This document shows positions 6,624-13,034 of a DNA stretch of 13,034 nt, one piece after another. The notes below the pieces were generated by a model, which was not told the origin of the DNA, searched no databases, and saw only the letters and a program-made list of their open reading frames with translations. This DNA is from Clostridium sp. 28_12 (lineage in GTDB: Bacteria; Bacillota; Clostridia; TANB77; CAG-508). The stretch's first letter is position 1, and each line of letters begins with the position of its first letter. Location: assembly GCA_001916055.1 (NCBI GenBank), contig MNRR01000051.1, forward strand, positions 1 to 13,034. The letters are read 5' to 3'. The position numbers and the translations under genes were made by a program.

Positions 6624-6632
6624 TCCGTGCAC
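6568..6632 (+). repeat. Hairpin repeat cluster 2: two 33-nt units overlapping the end of the YkvI-like gene
   Basis: Unit B (6568-6600) is ATGTAC, 21 nt, GTGCAT, with one G-U pair in the stem. Unit C (6600-6632) is TTGCAC, 21 nt, GTGCAC. Both cores start GG, seven As, GCG; in unit C the next nine bases are GAATAATCC, close to GAATAATCG in unit A. The units abut and share base 6600. They encode the end of the upstream protein and stop 7 bp before the -35 of the next gene. Arm and loop lengths are identical to cluster 1. Confidence 0.75.
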
Positions 6633-6639
6633 AAAAGTA

Positions 6640-6667
6640 TTGCAAAAAAAAAGTGTTATGGTATAAT
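6640..6667 (+). promoter_or_regulatory. Sigma-A promoter of the DUF5711-cvpA operon
   Basis: The -35 is TTGCAA (6640-6645), followed by a 16-bp spacer and a perfect -10 TATAAT (6662-6667), with TG at 6659-6660. It lies directly after hairpin cluster 2. AAGGAG (6688-6693) then precedes the ATG at 6700. Confidence 0.7.
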
Positions 6668-6699
6668 ATAGGCAAATATCAAAAGACAAGGAGAAAAAT

Positions 6700-7884
6700 A
6701 TGAAAGATTTTTGGGCTGAAGAGCTACAGAATCGAAAAAAGGTTAATGTTATAAAAGTAATAATACTAATCGTAGTTTTGCTTATTTTTATATCTGCAAT
6801 AGTGTGTACAATTGTGTATTACTATAATCTCGACTTTCGAAAATGGTGTGACGAAAACGTGTGGAAAAAAGAAATTCAAGAGAAAGATACAAAAAGCATT
6901 GACTTAGATGTGGATGATAACACACAAGTTTATGCATATGAAAAATATATATGTGTATTTCGAAAGAAAAAACTTGAGTTTTATAATAAAGTTGGGACAG
7001 AGTCTGGAAAAATTGAGTTAGATATCAATGAAGCGATTTTTACAAGTGCAGGAAGATATATGGCGATATGTGAAAAAGATGGAAATAAATTTTATTTAAT
7101 ATGTGGAAAAGAAAAATTATATGAAAGTGAAGTTGAAGGAAATATCAGTCAAATAAATGTAAGCAAAAGTGGATATGTTTCAATAGTTATATCAAATACA
7201 AGTTATAAGTCAGTAGTAGATGTTTTTGACAAAACAGGAAATGAAGTTTTTAAAACCAATTTGGTAACATCAAGAGTGGCAGATGTAAGTATATCGCAAG
7301 ACAGTAAATATCTTGCTATTGCAGAGATAGATTTATCAGGAATTTTAATAAAATCAAGTATACAAATAGTATCAATTGAATTAGCAAAAACAAACCCTTC
7401 ACAGGCAATAATCAATAAATATGAAGCGCCAACAGATAAGATGATATTAAATGTAGAATACCAAGAACAAAATAAATTAATATGCATGTATAGTGATGGG
7501 ATAGAGTCTTATGAAGAAAAAACAAGTACGGAATTAATAAAATTTGATGATAAAAAAGAGTCTTTTATGACAATTGAATTAAGCAATAGAGTAGCATTAG
7601 TTGATGAAATTTCAACAGGAGAATATACAGCAAACACGAATATAAGAATTATAGATCCAAATACTAAGAAAGAAAGAGAATATGTAACTGGAAGTATAGC
7701 AAAATCAATAAAAACATCTGATAATAAGATGGCAATAAATTTTGGAACTGAATTACATTTGATTGATAAAAATGGAATTTTATTGAAAAAATACATATCA
7801 GACACAGAAATAAATAATATAGTAATGACAGATGCAGTAGTTGGAATTGTGTATAAAGATAGAATTCAAATAATAAATTTTTAA
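6700..7884 (+). CDS. DUF5711-family membrane-anchored protein
   Basis: This 394-residue protein has a short cytoplasmic N-terminus, one membrane helix (about 17-42), then DFRKWCDENVWKKEI and a large outside domain. The domain is a series of short beta-strand repeats with patterns such as GRYMAICEKDGNKFYLI, GYVSIVIS, SKYLAIAEID and NKMAINFGTELHLI, suggesting a beta-propeller-like fold. This arrangement matches Clostridial DUF5711 proteins, whose function is unknown and which are often found beside cvpA as here. The ATG has AAGGAG at 6-nt spacing. The cvpA-like gene starts 19 bp downstream with no terminator between, so the two form one operon. Family assignment is from memory of this architecture and neighbourhood. 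An envelope sensor or scaffold role would be a guess. Confidence 0.75.
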   Translation: MKDFWAEELQNRKKVNVIKVIILIVVLLIFISAIVCTIVYYYNLDFRKWCDENVWKKEIQEKDTKSIDLDVDDNTQVYAYEKYICVFRKKKLEFYNKVGTESGKIELDINEAIFTSAGRYMAICEKDGNKFYLICGKEKLYESEVEGNISQINVSKSGYVSIVISNTSYKSVVDVFDKTGNEVFKTNLVTSRVADVSISQDSKYLAIAEIDLSGILIKSSIQIVSIELAKTNPSQAIINKYEAPTDKMILNVEYQEQNKLICMYSDGIESYEEKTSTELIKFDDKKESFMTIELSNRVALVDEISTGEYTANTNIRIIDPNTKKEREYVTGSIAKSIKTSDNKMAINFGTELHLIDKNGILLKKYISDTEINNIVMTDAVVGIVYKDRIQIINF

Positions 7885-7903
7885 ATTGGAAGGATGAAGA
7901 ATT

Positions 7904-8545
7904 ATGGGAATAATTTTAGATGTAATAGTAATTGCAATATTTGCACTAAACATTTTTATATGTTATAAAAAAGGACTTGTAAGATTGGCAGTTGGATTAA
8001 TAGCTGTATTAACAGCAATAGTATTATCAATAATACTATATAAGCCAATTTCGAATTTGGTAATAAAAAATACAGGATTGGATAAGAAAATAGAAAATGT
8101 AATAATCGAGAATTTCTCAGCAGAAACAAAAGATGGTCAAGAAGTAAAATATGTAGGACTTATAGATTATTTACAAAAATATGTTGATGATGCAGTAACA
8201 AAAACACAAAATGAAATTGTATATGAAACAGCAAATACGTTGGCAGTAAAGGTAATAAATGTAGTAGTATTTCTTATAATATTTATAATAGTAAGGGTAG
8301 TGTTACAACTATTAACATTTGTATCTGATATTATAACTTCATTACCAATAATAAAACAATGTAATGAGGTTGGAGGAGTACTATATGGAGTAATAAAAGC
8401 ATTACTAATAATATATGTAATATTATCAATAGTATTTTTCGTAATATTTATAACAGGAAAATCAAGCATATCAGATATAATTTCAAGTTCATATATAACA
8501 AAATTCTTTTATGAAAATAATATTTTATTAAAATTAATATTCTAA
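7904..8545 (+). CDS. CvpA family membrane protein
   Basis: This 213-residue protein has four membrane segments (about 3-20, 26-46, 115-139 and 157-184), with CYKKGLVRLAVGLIA after the first, the usual CvpA start (G/C-Y-x-x-G-hydrophobic). A soluble loop (47-112) between helices 2 and 3 is longer than in proteobacterial CvpA but normal for Clostridial members, and the GG..YG motif before the last helix (157-162) is present. E. coli CvpA is needed for colicin V production; Gram-positive homologues are envelope proteins of unclear role. The ATG at 7904 has AAGGA 9 nt upstream. An ATG at 7894 is out of frame. It is the second and last gene of its operon, ended by a strong terminator. Confidence 0.85.
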   Translation: MGIILDVIVIAIFALNIFICYKKGLVRLAVGLIAVLTAIVLSIILYKPISNLVIKNTGLDKKIENVIIENFSAETKDGQEVKYVGLIDYLQKYVDDAVTKTQNEIVYETANTLAVKVINVVVFLIIFIIVRVVLQLLTFVSDIITSLPIIKQCNEVGGVLYGVIKALLIIYVILSIVFFVIFITGKSSISDIISSSYITKFFYENNILLKLIF

Positions 8546-8576
8546 TATAAAAGTGACTCGAGTTTAGTAAAATGCT

Positions 8577-8619
8577 AAAAAACGTAAATTGGAAAATAGT
8601 TTTCTGATTTACGTTTTTT
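8577..8619 (+). terminator. Strong Rho-independent terminator of the DUF5711-cvpA operon
   Basis: The arms 8577-8596 and 8600-8619 pair over 20 bp with a TAG loop. The outer 13 bp are perfect; the inner part has two G-U pairs. The 3' arm ends in six Ts and the 5' arm starts with six As, so it could also stop transcription from the minus strand. Confidence 0.9.
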
Positions 8620-8715
8620 CTGTTAATTAAGATATTGCACTTGTTATGCAATTTGAGAGACTGTTTCATAGCTGAAAATTAAATGGCAAAAAAATATATG
8701 CTATATGTGAACAAA

Positions 8716-8741
8716 TTGTGAAAATTATTAAAATTTTCCAA
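8716..8741. repeat. Inverted repeat upstream of the LCP promoter
   Basis: GAAAATT (8720-8726) and AATTTTC (8732-8738) are perfect complements around ATTAA. TTG (8716-8718) and CAA (8739-8741) extend the dyad past one bulged T. It ends 6 bp before the -35 at 8748, so it could be an operator. Low-GC DNA makes such dyads common. Confidence 0.35.
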
Positions 8742-8747
8742 TAAATG

Positions 8748-8776
8748 TTGAAAAAACATTGAAACTCTGTTATATT
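8748..8776 (+). promoter_or_regulatory. Sigma-A promoter of the LCP gene, extended -10
   Basis: The -35 is TTGAAA (8748-8753), followed by a 17-bp spacer and -10 TATATT (8771-8776), with TG at 8768-8769. AGGAGG (8797-8802) follows, 5 nt before the ATG at 8808. Confidence 0.7.
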
Positions 8777-8807
8777 AAAATAGTAATACTGAAATTAGGA
8801 GGATGAA

Positions 8808-10262
8808 ATGGCTCAAAAAGACGAAAACAAAAGAGAAAAGAAAAAAGAGAAAAAAAATAAAAAGAAAAAATCAAAAGTACTAAAAAGAGTTTTAATTGGA
8901 TTGTTAATAGTAATTCTTGTATTAGTAATAGGTATAACATATAAAACACAAAAAAATGGAGGAGGACTTCAAGGGCTACTTTCAGCATTGGTAGGACATG
9001 ATGGAGAAACACTGAAAAACCTAGAACCGATTCAAGTTTTATTGATGGGAGTAAGTTCTGACAATGGCGGAAAATTAACAGATACAATAATAGTAGGAAC
9101 ATACGACCCTAAAAATCAAAAAGCTTCATTATTATCAATTCCAAGAGATACATTTGTTGGAAAAAATCCTCAAACTGGAACTGGAATGGACAAGATTAAT
9201 GCTCTATATCAAAAAAGCCCAGAAAAAACTTTAGAAAAAGTAAATGAACTTACAGGATTAAATATTAAATATTATATGGTTATAGACAATGAAGCATTGA
9301 TTAAACTTGTGGATGTAATAGGAGGAGTAGATTTTTATGTTCCAATAGATATGGTATATGATGACCCAACCCAAGACTTACATATTAATTTAAAACAAGG
9401 ACAGCAAAAATTAAATGGAGATAAAGCAGAACAACTTTTAAGATATAGACACGGAAATCTAGATAAAAAGACTGGAAAATATTTAGGAACATATCCTGAA
9501 GAATATGGCGGAAATGATTATGGAAGAATGAGAACACAAAGAGAGTTTATGATAGAAACAGTAAAACAAACAATAAATGCAAAAAATATTTTAAAAATAA
9601 AAGAAATAATTGATATTGCATATGAATATGTAGAAACTAATTTATCAGTGTCAGTAATAAAAGACTATGTTCCATATGCTGTAAATATTGATATAAATAA
9701 TATACAAAGTGCAGTAATACCAGGAGGTTCATATGGACCACCAACATATCCATTATGGTTCTTTATTCCAGATAAAAAAGAAACAGCAGAACTAATAAAA
9801 GAATTATACAGCACAGGAGATGAGGAATCTTCAAAAACAACAGAAAATACAAATTCAAACACTAGCAAAAACACAACTACAAAAACAACAAATAACACGG
9901 CAACTAATAGTACAACAAATAATACCGTTAAAAACAACACGACAACTACTGGTAATACAACAAGTTCAAATAGTATAAGTAAAACAGAAGCTGCAAAAGT
10001 AAAAATAGAAATTTTGAATGGCTCAAATTCAAGTGCTACATTAATTGCAGTGAAAAAAGCATTAGCAGCAAAAGGCTATAAGGTAACTAAAACGACAAAT
10101 ACAACGGAAACAGAAAAAACAACAATAATAAACAAATCAAATGTTGATGAAAATATAACAGAAAATATCAAGGATATACTTGGAGCAGGAACAGTTTCAT
10201 CTAGTTCTGTAAGTTCAAGTAATGTAGATATTACAATTATAATTGGAAAAGATTATAAATAA
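8808..10262 (+). CDS. LytR-CpsA-Psr (LCP) family cell wall polymer transferase
   Basis: This 484-residue protein moves undecaprenyl-phosphate-linked glycopolymers onto peptidoglycan at the outer membrane face in Gram-positive cells. It has a Lys/Glu-rich cytoplasmic stretch (1-26), one helix (27-44), the LCP domain (about 75-260), a Thr/Asn/Ser-rich linker (about 335-392) and a LytR_C domain (about 397-484, starting KVKIEILNGS). Conserved LCP residues are in place: D92-T93, the IPRDT motif with Arg113 and Asp114, RYRHGN (212-217), and DYGRMRTQREF (237-247). A YPEEYGGN-type insertion lies before the last motif. The linker is low-complexity and could span the wall. The gene has its own promoter, is not in an operon, and converges on the carboxypeptidase gene. 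The number of paralogues in the genome is unknown, so no specific polymer can be named. Confidence 0.93.
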   Translation: MAQKDENKREKKKEKKNKKKKSKVLKRVLIGLLIVILVLVIGITYKTQKNGGGLQGLLSALVGHDGETLKNLEPIQVLLMGVSSDNGGKLTDTIIVGTYDPKNQKASLLSIPRDTFVGKNPQTGTGMDKINALYQKSPEKTLEKVNELTGLNIKYYMVIDNEALIKLVDVIGGVDFYVPIDMVYDDPTQDLHINLKQGQQKLNGDKAEQLLRYRHGNLDKKTGKYLGTYPEEYGGNDYGRMRTQREFMIETVKQTINAKNILKIKEIIDIAYEYVETNLSVSVIKDYVPYAVNIDINNIQSAVIPGGSYGPPTYPLWFFIPDKKETAELIKELYSTGDEESSKTTENTNSNTSKNTTTKTTNNTATNSTTNNTVKNNTTTTGNTTSSNSISKTEAAKVKIEILNGSNSSATLIAVKKALAAKGYKVTKTTNTTETEKTTIINKSNVDENITENIKDILGAGTVSSSSVSSSNVDITIIIGKDYK

Positions 10263-10293
10263 AAAGTAGAAGCTCTGAGTTTAGAGCTTCTAC
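10261..10293 (-). terminator. Terminator of the carboxypeptidase gene, between convergent genes
   Basis: GTAGAAGCTCT (10266-10276) and AGAGCTTCTAC (10283-10293) pair perfectly over 11 bp with a 6-nt loop. Read on the minus strand, the stem is followed by TTTTT, as expected for the gene ending at 10313. On the plus strand no T-run follows, so it would be a weak terminator for the LCP gene. It overlaps the last bases of the LCP stop codon. Confidence 0.8.
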
Positions 10294-10312
10294 AATAAAT
10301 ATTAATTCAAAA

Positions 10313-11590
10313 TTATTTAAATTTATAGATTGAATCATAATTTTTATATTTTTTCTTTTTTTTATTCTTTTTACTAACTACTAAAAGTAAAATAATCAAA
10401 ACCAATACAGCAGCACCAGATTGAAGAATAATTACGGGAAATTCGTAAGGTTCTACATTATGACTTGCAACCAAATCTGATGAATAATCAATGCCGTCTA
10501 TAGTATAAGTAATTTTTCCTAAGGTTTCACCTTCTGCTATTGGAGCTGAAATATTTTCTTTTAGTTCAATGGAACCGTCTAAATTCGATAAATCAGTATT
10601 AGTAGAAGCAAGTACTGAAATATTATCTTTTAAAACTAGCGACAAATCTTTACTATCTTTAGTTGCATTTTCAACTGATAGGGTCTTTATTGCAGTATTT
10701 GCAGAGGCAACTTGCTTAATGCCATAATTATTAAATCCATATTCAAATAAATTAATAGTACTTACATATCGACCACTTCTGCCATCAGGCGTAGCTTCTG
10801 CACCAAGAACAACAGTAATTAATTCTAAATTATCCTTTTTACTTGCTGCAATTAAACAATTTTTTGCTTGAGTAGTGAAACCTGTTTTTACACCAATAGC
10901 ATATTGATAATAATATTTACTTTTGGAATCTAGTAAATCATTAGTATTTTTAAAATATCTTTCTTGATATTTATCTGTTGCAGATATAGTACAAGAAGCC
11001 ATTGAAACAATGTCTCGAAAAGTTTGATTTTTCATACAATATTGTGTAATAAGAGCCATATCATATGCAGTTGTGTAATGATTTTCGTCATGAATTCCAC
11101 TTGGATTAGTAAAATGTGTATTTTTACAACCAATTTCACTAGCTTTTTGATTCATTAAATCTGCAAATTTATCAACATTTCCTGAAATATTTTCTGCAAA
11201 AATATAGCCAATCTCATTTGCTGAATGAATTAAAAATAATTCTAATAAATCTTGAACCTTTAAAGCTTCATCTGGTTGAATTGCTGCATTTGAATATCCA
11301 GAAGGAATTGACATTACAGCATTTTTACTAGCAGTAAGAGTATCTGTCAAATTATATTTTTCAATTGCAATTATTGCTGTTAATATTTTTGTAGTACTTG
11401 CAGGATATAATTTTTTATTTTCATTTTTTCCATATAATAATTTTCCTGTTGATGATTCCATAAGCACAGCACCATCTGAATATATTTGTATATCAGATTC
11501 AGTAGATGTTACTGCAAAAGAGGCTGGACGCAATAAATTTATTACTATAATAAATATTGTAAAAATTAAAGTTAGTTTTTTTAATTTCAT
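10313..11590 (-). CDS. Serine-type D-alanyl-D-alanine carboxypeptidase (DacF/PBP5-like, peptidase S11)
   Basis: This 425-residue enzyme removes the terminal D-Ala from peptidoglycan stem pentapeptides. A signal peptide (1-26, likely cut after ASFA) leads into the S11 domain with all three active-site motifs: SxxK at Ser65-Thr-Thr-Lys68, SxN at Ser123-Ala-Asn125 and KTG at 235-237. FTNPSGIHDENHYTTAYDMA (160-179) is a typical S11 stretch. A beta-rich C-terminal domain (about 295-380) is followed by a membrane helix (about 388-407) and a Lys-rich tail. A transmembrane anchor differs from the amphipathic helix of E. coli PBP5, but is common in Clostridia. AAGGAG lies 8 nt before the ATG. The gene is single, with its own promoter, divergent from comEA. 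Confidence 0.93.
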   Translation of the reverse strand: MKLKKLTLIFTIFIIVINLLRPASFAVTSTESDIQIYSDGAVLMESSTGKLLYGKNENKKLYPASTTKILTAIIAIEKYNLTDTLTASKNAVMSIPSGYSNAAIQPDEALKVQDLLELFLIHSANEIGYIFAENISGNVDKFADLMNQKASEIGCKNTHFTNPSGIHDENHYTTAYDMALITQYCMKNQTFRDIVSMASCTISATDKYQERYFKNTNDLLDSKSKYYYQYAIGVKTGFTTQAKNCLIAASKKDNLELITVVLGAEATPDGRSGRYVSTINLFEYGFNNYGIKQVASANTAIKTLSVENATKDSKDLSLVLKDNISVLASTNTDLSNLDGSIELKENISAPIAEGETLGKITYTIDGIDYSSDLVASHNVEPYEFPVIILQSGAAVLVLIILLLVVSKKNKKKKKYKNYDSIYKFK

Positions 11591-11621
11591 TTGTTTTTCT
11601 CCTTATTTTATGTGTATAAAT

Positions 11622-11650
11622 ATCATATCGTATTTCAAAAGAAATTTCAA
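11622..11650 (-). promoter_or_regulatory. Sigma-A promoter of the carboxypeptidase gene
   Basis: On the minus strand the -35 is TTGAAA (complement of 11645-11650), followed by a 17-bp spacer and -10 TATGAT (complement of 11622-11627). The start should be near 11615, about 25 nt before the ATG. Confidence 0.65.
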
Positions 11651-11656
11651 GAATAT

Positions 11657-11684
11657 TTTAATTATCTAGTAACAAAATTATAAA
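11657..11684 (+). promoter_or_regulatory. Possible comEA promoter
   Basis: TTTAAT (11657-11662), a 16-bp spacer and TATAAA (11679-11684) form a weak sigma-A-like site on the plus strand, back to back with the carboxypeptidase promoter. The -35 is poor, so another sigma factor or an activator may be needed. Confidence 0.3.
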
Positions 11685-11703
11685 AAGAAAGGTAGGTTTT
11701 TTT

Positions 11704-12471
11704 ATGAGAAGATTTCTAAAAAATAAAAAGATCGTTTTAGTTGTTATTGTTATTTTTTTGAGTATATTGTATTTTATTGCAAATAAATCAATTCAAAAAT
11801 ACAATGATGACTTTATTGAAGAAAATGTTGAGACAATTTCAGAAGAAAAAGAGGAAAAAAATAAAGATATGGAGGTAAAAGAAGAAAGAAAAGAAGAAGT
11901 AGTAGAAGATGAAGAAACAAGTGATGTAGATATTGAAACAAATGAAAATAGTGAAGATAATGTAGAGACAAATCAAGAAAAAATTTACATATATGTAACA
12001 GGAGAAGTAAATATTCCTGGGGTAGTAATTTTAAATAAAGGAAGCAGAATTTCTGATGCGATTAATGCTGCAGGAGGAGTAACAAATAATGCAAATACAA
12101 CAAAAATTAATTTAGTATATGTTTTAGAGGATGGGATGAAGGTTAGGATTCCAAGTAATAAAGAATTAAACAATAATTCTAGTTTTGAATACATAACAAC
12201 AAAATCAGGGGAAGGTGCAAATGAGAATATTAAAAAAGAAGAAAAAACGGAAAATAAAGTGAATAAAAAGACAACAAGCTTAGTTAATATAAATACGGCG
12301 ACTCAAACTGAACTTGAAACTTTACCAGGAATTGGGCCATCAATAGCCCTGAAAATAATAAATTATAGAAAAGAAAATGGGAAATTTTCTAATGTAGAAG
12401 AGCTAAAAAATGTTAATGGTATTGGAGACAATAAATTTGAGGCAATGAAGAAATATGTGACATGCAATTAG
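11704..12471 (+). CDS. comEA: ComEA-like DNA-binding protein (SLBB plus helix-hairpin-helix)
   Basis: This 255-residue protein is the membrane-bound DNA receptor type used in competence. It has one N-terminal helix (10-26), an acidic Glu-rich spacer (about 36-91), an SLBB domain (about 94-150, IYVTGEVNIPGVV onward), a charged linker, and a C-terminal pair of helix-hairpin-helix motifs: LPGIGPSIALKII (207-219) and VNGIGDNKF (237-245). NINTATQTELETLPGIGP is the family hallmark. The acidic spacer is long compared with B. subtilis ComEA (about 205 aa). The ATG has AAAGGTAGG about 8 nt upstream. comEC, usually next to comEA, is not in this window, so a working competence system cannot be inferred. 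No terminator is evident after the gene. Confidence 0.88.
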   Translation: MRRFLKNKKIVLVVIVIFLSILYFIANKSIQKYNDDFIEENVETISEEKEEKNKDMEVKEERKEEVVEDEETSDVDIETNENSEDNVETNQEKIYIYVTGEVNIPGVVILNKGSRISDAINAAGGVTNNANTTKINLVYVLEDGMKVRIPSNKELNNNSSFEYITTKSGEGANENIKKEEKTENKVNKKTTSLVNINTATQTELETLPGIGPSIALKIINYRKENGKFSNVEELKNVNGIGDNKFEAMKKYVTCN

Positions 12472-12555
12472 TTTATAAATAAAAAAATATATATTTCTAC
12501 AAGATTCGACATTTCTTTTACTTTATAAGTAGTAATATATTTAATGGGGATATTT

Positions 12556-12705
12556 ATGAAAAGAAATAAAAGAAAAATTGCATCGATTATTATTATAACA
12601 TCAATGATAATTTCAATTGGCATTAATGCATATGGATATTCAGGGAGAACTAATTCAAGAGGAGGACATAAAGATAATCAAAATAAAAGTGGTTTAGGAA
12701 GTTAG
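12556..12705 (+). CDS. Small secreted protein, truncated YHYH-type
   Basis: This is a 49-codon frame with GGGGA (12546-12550) 5 nt before the ATG. It has a Lys/Arg-rich start, a hydrophobic core (8-23) and a likely signal cleavage near INAYG, then YSGRTNSRGGHKDNQNKSG. In Clostridial YHYH-domain proteins, RTDS.GGHKDNKNKSGLGS leads directly into the YHYH motif. Here two TAG codons follow GLGS at exactly that point, so the defining His residues are absent. It is most likely the leftover start of a longer gene, with 12723-12932 as the remnant of its other end. It could still be expressed as a short secreted peptide. Confidence 0.5.
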   Translation: MKRNKRKIASIIIITSMIISIGINAYGYSGRTNSRGGHKDNQNKSGLGS

Positions 12706-12722
12706 TAGAAGATGCAGTTTAA

Positions 12723-12932
12723 ATAATGGAAAGCTCAACTTCAGCTAATTCAACTAATACAGCTTCAAAGGGTTCGGAAGGTGAAAATTCGGATTCTAAT
12801 CCGGTTTTTGGAATAGCAACTTTAGGTTTTCTTGGAGGCACTGGATATTGGGATACAAGAAGTTTAAAGGAAAATAAAAAATATATAAAAGTCGAAATAT
12901 ATGGAACTGTGAATGTGAAAAATGTTAAATAA
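12723..12932 (+). pseudogene. Probable C-terminal remnant of the YHYH-type protein
   Basis: The frame is open from 12723, with ATG at 12726 and stop 12930-12932, giving 68 residues. It has no Shine-Dalgarno site. It starts with a Ser/Thr/Asn-rich stretch and continues into NPVFGIATLGFLGGTGYW, a hydrophobic segment, then a Lys-rich part. A low-complexity linker plus C-terminal helix is how many YHYH-type surface proteins end. The same frame reads LVEDAV then TAA just upstream (12702-12722), suggesting a nonsense change on top of a deletion. A gene cannot be confirmed from this alone. Confidence 0.35.
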
Positions 12933-13034
12933 TTACTCATAACCCGTTGAGGTGTGTTTAAAATGGAAAAATCTTTAGATAATAAAACTTTACAGTAACA
13001 ACAAGTTTAAAGAATTATTAATGAATAAAAATTA

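Noticed and set aside
1999..6632. The repeated units as a CRISPR array
   Set aside because: There are only two units per cluster, they abut without 30-40 bp spacers, and there are no cas genes.
8635..8653. ATTGCA/TGCAAT inverted repeat at 8635-8653 as another copy of the 33-nt family
   Set aside because: The arms resemble TTGCAC, but the 7-nt loop and the lack of the A7-GCG core do not fit the family.
12963..12998. 11-codon frame MEKSLDNKTLQ with a good ribosome site
   Set aside because: It is too short to call a gene without comparative support; treated as part of the decayed right edge.

Overview
The window looks like chromosomal DNA of a low-GC Bacillota, most likely an uncultivated Clostridia-type bacterium. 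The DNA is very AT-rich, Arg is mostly AGA and Ile often ATA, Shine-Dalgarno sites are strong, and promoters are of the sigma-A type, often with a TGn extended -10. The gene set is also typical of Clostridia: a YbiT-type ABC-F protein, a GldA/F/G-like transporter, a YkvI-like protein, a DUF5711-CvpA pair, LytR-CpsA-Psr, a D,D-carboxypeptidase and ComEA. The species cannot be named from the sequence alone.

Layout. Positions 1-134 hold the last codons of a probable DDE transposase. An ABC-F translation factor (312-1892) follows, with its own promoter, a leader hairpin and a terminator. The spacer 1893-2154 carries a perfect 30-bp inverted repeat and hairpin repeats, ending in the promoter of a three-gene exporter operon (2155-5485): ATPase (GldA-like), ABC-2 permease (GldF-like) and a large extracytoplasmic protein (GldG-like). 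The ATPase reading frame is broken by an apparent small internal deletion. A terminator and a YkvI-like membrane protein (5565-6623) come next; the last 18 codons and stop of that gene lie inside the second cluster of the same hairpin repeat. A DUF5711-CvpA pair (6700-8545) ends in a very strong terminator. An LCP gene (8808-10262) converges on a D,D-carboxypeptidase gene (10313-11590, minus strand). That gene is divergent from comEA (11704-12471). The right edge (12472-13034) looks like decayed coding DNA containing a truncated secreted YHYH-type protein.

How the genes work together. Several products act at the cell surface. LCP proteins attach polymers to peptidoglycan, the carboxypeptidase trims stem peptides, and ComEA binds DNA at the membrane. 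CvpA, DUF5711, YkvI and the Gld-like transporter are envelope proteins of uncertain role. No complete defence system, prophage or CRISPR array is visible. The most unusual content is a 33-nt hairpin repeat family (TTGCAC-N21-GTGCAA with an A7-GCG core). It has four full units and one inverted partial unit in two clusters, each just upstream of a sigma-A promoter.
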